Below are positions 6,961-8,954 of a DNA stretch of 8,954 nt, piece after piece; the stretch's first letter is position 1; each line of letters starts with the position of its first letter. The DNA comes from DATDPY01 sp964395765 (lineage in GTDB: Bacteria > Bacteroidota > Bacteroidia > Cytophagales > Cyclobacteriaceae): assembly GCA_964395765.1 (NCBI GenBank), contig CAYNCU010000181.1:1-8954 (forward strand). Reading direction: 5' to 3'. Made by a program: the position numbers and the translations under genes. The notes beneath the pieces were generated by a model. That model saw nothing but the letters and a program-made list of their open reading frames with translations, was not told the DNA's origin and made no database searches.

Positions 6961-8220
6961 TTATTTTTCAGATGCATACATTACTTGAATTTCCTTGGCT
7001 GTCAAAGTCTTATGGTAAATCCTTACGTCGTCCAGTTCGCCCTGGAAATGAGCGGTGGTAGGATCCGAATAATTGGACGAGGGATCGGTCAAAGTCGGTT
7101 CATTTTTATCCTGGATAAAGCCGAACACGAAATCATTATTTCCGGGATTACCGGCATACGTTAGCCCTGTCGCCATCGTTAGATTATTATCGGAACCATA
7201 GAGATTGAAATCCTGTTGTTTCATTTCTACGCCATTGATGTATATGATACCGATTTTTGAAGTGGCATCATAAACGCAAACCACCTGCGCCCATTGATTG
7301 GCGAGTAAACCGGTTACGCCGGTGCCATTGGTGGTAAGGTCCTTGCTATAGGTCCAGCCTTGGAAACCGCCGTTGTCTTTAGTGGTATTGGTCGCCCCGC
7401 CGTTAAAATATAAATCCCCTGGAGCGGAAGAACCGTCGCTCAGGCTATATTGTGCGACAAGTTTACATGCGCCGAGTCCTTTATTATTAATTACAAAATT
7501 GAATCCATAAGAACCTGCAACTCCCATCACAAACTGGTTATTCTTGCCGGTTGGATCTTCCATTACCCAGAAACTGAGGGTGAAATCCTGGGTATCCATC
7601 AGCGAATCGCCGTTGGGAATTTCAATCAGGCTGTTTGTTCCGTTAAATTTTGCAGCCATTCCGGCGGAATCATTCCTGGAAGCTACATAGGTAATATTGA
7701 TAACGCCATCGGCGGAAGGATTATAATTCCCGGTCTGATCATCGGCATTACCGTTGAAGTTCCAGTAGGCAACTGCCCCGGCAGGCGCAAAGGCGTCTAC
7801 AGTTGTAAAGCTTCTTTCAATTTTTTCGGTCAGGGTTTTGCCTCCCGATGACATGATGGTCGGCATGATGTCGAGAATGTACCTGGTGCCGTTTCCAAAT
7901 ACTTCCTTTGGAGTAATCGTAATCGTATTACCGGAAACTGATACGGATATGTCCATTACGGAATTGTCATAAGCCCTGGTTAAGGTAATAGCATCCGATG
8001 TTACTGTCTTCGAATCGATATTGGTTGAAAAAGTAGCCACAATAGCAGCATTGTCCGCAACATCGAAAGGTGATGAATTATCTTCGGTAAGGTCTGAATT
8101 GCCCGCCTTGATAGTGGATAATGTCAGGTCCGGGTTGTTTTCTTTTTTTGTACATTGACTCAGGATTATTGTTAATAACAATCCCAGAGTTGCCGTTGAT
8201 AAATATGATATTCTTTTCAT
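6961..8220 (-). CDS. Surface lipoprotein with Ig-like (Big_5-type) and LamG/concanavalin A-like domains
   Basis: The 419-residue product starts with a lipoprotein signal (basic start, hydrophobic run, LSQC with Cys23 as the lipidation site, followed by TKKENN). Residues about 36-142 resemble a bacterial Ig-like Big_5 domain (PFDVADNAAIVATFSTNID at 51-69, NTITITP at 98-104, FTTVDAFAPAG at the end). Residues about 148-417 resemble a LamG-type jelly roll: AYWNFNGNADDQTG at 151-164, DFTLSFWV at 212-219, NQWAQVVCVYD at 308-318, IIYINGVEM at 325-333 and GELDDVRIYHKTL at 394-406. No glycosidase catalytic motif is visible, so a binding role at the cell surface is the likely reading. It starts 32 nt after the stop of the SusD remnant, the place where SusCD loci carry surface-binding lipoproteins, so it probably belonged to the decayed locus. 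Its frame is intact and it has its own terminator, which argues that it is still expressed. Confidence 0.88.
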   Translation of the reverse strand: MKRISYLSTATLGLLLTIILSQCTKKENNPDLTLSTIKAGNSDLTEDNSSPFDVADNAAIVATFSTNIDSKTVTSDAITLTRAYDNSVMDISVSVSGNTITITPKEVFGNGTRYILDIMPTIMSSGGKTLTEKIERSFTTVDAFAPAGAVAYWNFNGNADDQTGNYNPSADGVINITYVASRNDSAGMAAKFNGTNSLIEIPNGDSLMDTQDFTLSFWVMEDPTGKNNQFVMGVAGSYGFNFVINNKGLGACKLVAQYSLSDGSSAPGDLYFNGGATNTTKDNGGFQGWTYSKDLTTNGTGVTGLLANQWAQVVCVYDATSKIGIIYINGVEMKQQDFNLYGSDNNLTMATGLTYAGNPGNNDFVFGFIQDKNEPTLTDPSSNYSDPTTAHFQGELDDVRIYHKTLTAKEIQVMYASEK

Positions 8221-8233
8221 GGTAAGTAGGTTT

Positions 8234-8263
8234 TAAATATATATATGGTATTTCACTCCCAAT
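8234..8263 (-). promoter_or_regulatory. Weak candidate promoter for the LamG lipoprotein gene
   Basis: Read on the minus strand, ATTG (8263-8260) is followed after 18 bases by TATATTTA (8241-8234), one base off the Bacteroidota -7 consensus TAnnTTTG. It falls across the end of the SusD remnant and would start transcription about 10 bases before the ATG at 8220. Since the original upstream susC and its promoter have been deleted, some local promoter would be needed. The surrounding TA-repeat makes a chance match easy. Confidence 0.25.
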
Positions 8264-8614
8264 CAGGATTTTGGGTAATTTTCCCGTTCGAAAGATCTAT
8301 TTCACTTTGAGCGATGGGTAGTAATTCATTTTTTCCTTTTACAATGCCCAACGGACCCGGAATTTTAACTGCCCTTCCGGTGCGAACCAGGTCCCAGAAG
8401 CGAAATCCATCCGGGGCCAGCTCAATACGGCGCTCATGATTTATAAAATTCCTTAATGAATCCTTATCGATTACGGTAATGACCGGTAAAATGGAATTGT
8501 TACCTTAGCGCGTCCGCACACGAACCTGGTTAAGGTATTTCAGTGCCTGTTCCGGCTTTCCGTGTTCATTCAATGGTCCCGCAGCCATAAAAAGTACATC
8601 GGCATTACGGATAA
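8253..8614 (-). pseudogene. C-terminal remnant of a second SusD-family lipoprotein
   Basis: Minus-strand reading from about 8614 to the TGA at 8253-8255 gives the last 120 or so codons of a SusD: IRNADVLFMAAGPLNEHGKP, ALKYLNQVRVRTR, a TAA stop (8505-8507), then GNNSILPVITV, HERRIELAPDGFRFWDLV and the typical ending LLPIAQSEIDLSNGKITQNP. By hand it matches the intact SusD at 53 of 74 aligned positions (positions 3-224 of the window), so this is a diverged paralogue rather than a recent copy. The stop replaces a Glu codon (GAA to TAA). No N-terminus, signal peptide or start remains; similarity ends abruptly at about 8615-8621, where unrelated sequence leading to the ABC remnant begins. It shows the full C-terminus that the intact SusD loses at the window edge. 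Confidence 0.9.
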
Positions 8615-8741
8615 CATGCTTACTGCATACAATTATTTTATAAAATTGACGCGTAATAAGTTGTTAACTACCTTAAATAAGAAATGTTTCGGATTTTCCC
8701 GATTAATTGTTTCAATCAATATTTTGCCCCGATATATTAAT

Positions 8742-8954
8742 ATGATCCAATTCACGGGTTTTGCCAAAAAGTATGGAGATTAACTGATTGTCGCAGCAGA
8801 GATATTTCGGGATTTTTATGTTCGGCAAGAAGCATGACGTTGGCAGGAATAAAAGAAATTCTTGAATATTTCGGCGTGGAACAGTTTATTGAAGATAATA
8901 TTGAAACGTATTAGGAAGGCATGCTTAAAAAATTATCTCTTTTACCCGCATTTA
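8742..8954 (+). pseudogene. Decayed second copy of the ABC transporter ATPase, running off the right edge
   Basis: Starting at ATG 8742 the reading MIQFTGFAKKYGD parallels MIRLIGFEKNYGS of the intact ATPase, then hits TAA (8781-8783). LIVAAE follows, after which about 211 bp relative to the intact gene are missing. Similarity resumes one frame over at 8801: DISGFLCSARS (intact: DIAGFFCSARG), VEQFIEDNIETY, a TAG stop (8912-8914) exactly at the signature-motif serine, then EGMLKKLSL and PAF at the edge. The deletion took Walker A and everything up to residue 90. About 30 of 51 residues match in the second part. With two stops, a frameshifting deletion and no P-loop it cannot make a working ATPase. 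Whether a permease remnant follows lies outside the window. Confidence 0.92.

Noticed and set aside
7450..7851. 133-codon open frame on the plus strand
   Set aside because: Lies wholly antisense to the intact LamG lipoprotein gene, has no recognisable motif, and reflects the coding constraint of the opposite strand.
8562..8783. Open frame of 73 codons on the plus strand across the susD/ABC breakpoint
   Set aside because: It begins antisense to the SusD remnant, crosses the AT-rich spacer and ends with the first 13 codons of the broken ATPase. It is an accidental product of the rearrangement, not a gene.
8253..8954. In-frame stops as evidence of stop-codon recoding
   Set aside because: The intact paralogues in the same window use TAA normally and carry sense codons at these sites; combined with the deletion and truncation, the stops are best read as decay.
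1..8954. CRISPR array, tRNA, rRNA, insertion sequence or phage attachment site
   Set aside because: I saw no regularly spaced repeats, tRNA-like cloverleaf, transposase frame or terminal inverted repeats at the duplicated segments.

Overview
The window comes from a member of the Bacteroidota. This rests on a complete SusC-type TonB-dependent transporter next to a SusD-type lipoprotein, lipoproteins with Bacteroidota-style signal peptides, gene starts without clear Shine-Dalgarno sequences, and moderate to low GC. The order or genus cannot be resolved from the sequence alone.

Layout. Positions 1-4360 (minus strand) hold an outer-membrane uptake pair: susC-like (1388-4360) followed 5-17 nt later by susD-like (up to 1376, running off the left edge). 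A 362-bp AT-rich divergent spacer (4361-4722) separates it from a plus-strand pair: an ABC ATPase (4723-5352) and a multi-spanning membrane protein (5352-6470), overlapping by one base and probably one operon. Then comes a decayed minus-strand lipoprotein gene (6516-6864), a factor-independent terminator on the minus strand (about 6900-6930), and an intact minus-strand surface lipoprotein with an Ig-like and a LamG/concanavalin-like domain (6961-8220).

The main observation is at the right end. Positions 8253-8614 are the C-terminal quarter of a second, diverged SusD (one in-frame stop). After a 127-bp spacer, 8742-8954 is a second, diverged copy of the ABC ATPase, broken by two stops and a 211-bp internal deletion that removed Walker A. 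Orientation and order are the same as in the intact locus, minus the whole susC and most of susD. The window therefore appears to carry two ancient copies of one locus, [susD-susC] divergent from [ABC ATPase-(permease)], the second in ruins. The LamG lipoprotein is the gene that followed susD in the ruined copy, and 6516-6864 is a related broken lipoprotein gene further along the same strand.

How the genes may work together. SusC and SusD would form a lidded outer-membrane importer, with the Ig-LamG lipoprotein a possible surface glycan- or protein-binding partner. The ABC pair is an inner-membrane transporter of unknown substrate. Recurrence of the SusCD/ABC arrangement in two diverged copies suggests the linkage is not accidental, but no enzyme in the window reveals the substrate.
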